A stretch of 22,166 nt of DNA from SIG459 sp045538735 (GTDB lineage Bacteria; Bacillota; Clostridia; Oscillospirales; Oscillospiraceae): assembly GCA_045538735.1 (NCBI GenBank), contig JAZSRY010000002.1:1-22166 (forward strand). The letters run 5' to 3'. Every line of letters starts with the position of its first letter. Position 1 is the first letter of the stretch. Positions 21,783 to 22,166 of the stretch are shown here, one piece after another. Both the position numbers and the translations under genes were made by a program. The notes under the pieces were generated by a model. The model saw only the letters and a list, made by a program, of their open reading frames with translations. It made no database searches and was not told the DNA's origin.

Positions 21783-22166
21783 ATGGGACAGAAAGTTCAT
21801 CCTCATGGCCTGCGCGTAGGCGTTATCAAGGACTGGGATTCCCGCTGGTACGCCAGAGCTGACAAGGTCGGCGACCTCATCGTTGAGGACTACAACATTC
21901 GTAATTATCTGAAGAAGACCCTGTATTCCGCAGGCGTCCCCACCATCGAGATCGAGCGCGACAGCGCCAAGGTCCGCATCTATATCCACTGCTCCCGTCC
22001 CGGCGTCGTTATCGGCAAGGGCGGCACTGAGATAGAGCGCATCCGTCTCGAGGTTGAAAAGATGATCGGCAAGCCCGTTGCTCTGAGCATCGTGGAAGTC
22101 CGTACTCCCGACACCAACGCACAGCTGGTTGCAGAGAACAACGCTGCTCAGATCGAGAAGCGTATC
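21783..22166 (+). CDS. rpsC: 30S ribosomal protein S3 (partial, C-terminus beyond window)
   Basis: Helps form the mRNA entry tunnel and unwind mRNA. The first 128 residues are visible: MGQKVHPHGLRVGVIKDWDSRWYA start, the KH domain with GVVIGKGG (GxxG loop) and the NAQLVAENNAAQIEKR stretch of the family. The frame is open to the window edge. A doubled site, GGAGGAGG, precedes the ATG. In the usual order rplP and rpmC would follow. Confidence 0.97.
   Translation, partial: MGQKVHPHGLRVGVIKDWDSRWYARADKVGDLIVEDYNIRNYLKKTLYSAGVPTIEIERDSAKVRIYIHCSRPGVVIGKGGTEIERIRLEVEKMIGKPVALSIVEVRTPDTNAQLVAENNAAQIEKRI

Noticed and set aside
19905..21989. Long minus-strand open frame opposite rplD to rpsC
   Set aside because: It runs across several certain ribosomal genes and has no plausible product.

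Overview
The window is a piece of chromosome from a low-to-mid GC Gram-positive bacterium. The likely source is a member of the Clostridia, probably Oscillospiraceae/Ruminococcaceae. This is inferred from strong GGAGG ribosome sites at nearly every gene, a miaB/mutS/mutL cluster, SecA with a clostridial-style zinc tail, DUF1846 (UPF0371), an SLH-domain cell-wall protein, and an rpsJ-to-rpsC ribosomal operon in the usual order. It also carries dispersed intergenic hairpin repeats of a kind I associate with these gut Clostridia. No phage, IS, CRISPR or tRNA gene was seen.

Layout. (1) 1-1263, minus strand: the N-terminal part of mutL, which runs off the left edge. (2) 1314-6539, plus strand: a four-gene unit with a near-consensus promoter and a perfect palindromic terminator: miaB, a small SdpI-like membrane protein, mutS and a CPBP-family membrane protease. 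mutL is fired divergently from the same 116-bp gap. (3) 6540-6736: an intergenic hairpin repeat made of two head-to-head units. (4) 6737-9536, minus strand: a two-gene unit of a PlsC-type acyltransferase fused to a zinc ribbon and a possible PH-like domain, followed by DUF1846, with promoter and terminator visible. (5) 9616-17113, plus strand: a tightly spaced five-gene unit of secA, pgeF/yfiH, an orphan family-5 substrate-binding lipoprotein, cdd, and an SLH/M15 cell-wall peptidase, ending in a strong terminator. (6) 17114-17983: about 870 bp without a convincing gene. It holds several hairpins, a third copy of the intergenic repeat, an AT-rich stretch, a strong TTGACA promoter and a transcribed leader of about 350 nt. 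(7) 17984-22166: the ribosomal S10 operon (rpsJ, rplC, rplD, rplW, rplB, rpsS, rplV, partial rpsC). It is interrupted by a 313-bp gap between rpsJ and rplC that can fold extensively right up to the rplC ribosome site.

How the genes fit together: MutS and MutL are partners in mismatch repair, and MiaB modifies tRNA A37. SecA exports proteins, and its operon ends with two predicted exported products, a lipoprotein and a wall peptidase. PgeF and Cdd act on nucleosides or on cell-wall precursor quality. The S10 operon supplies ribosomal proteins. The protein-coding part is mostly ordinary.

The most unusual signals are non-coding. They are (a) a repeat family whose three copies keep the same two stems while the paired bases change together, (b) the long rpsJ leader, and (c) the folded rpsJ-rplC gap, which looks like a candidate cis-regulatory RNA. 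All structures were found by eye and no folding energy or database search was run.
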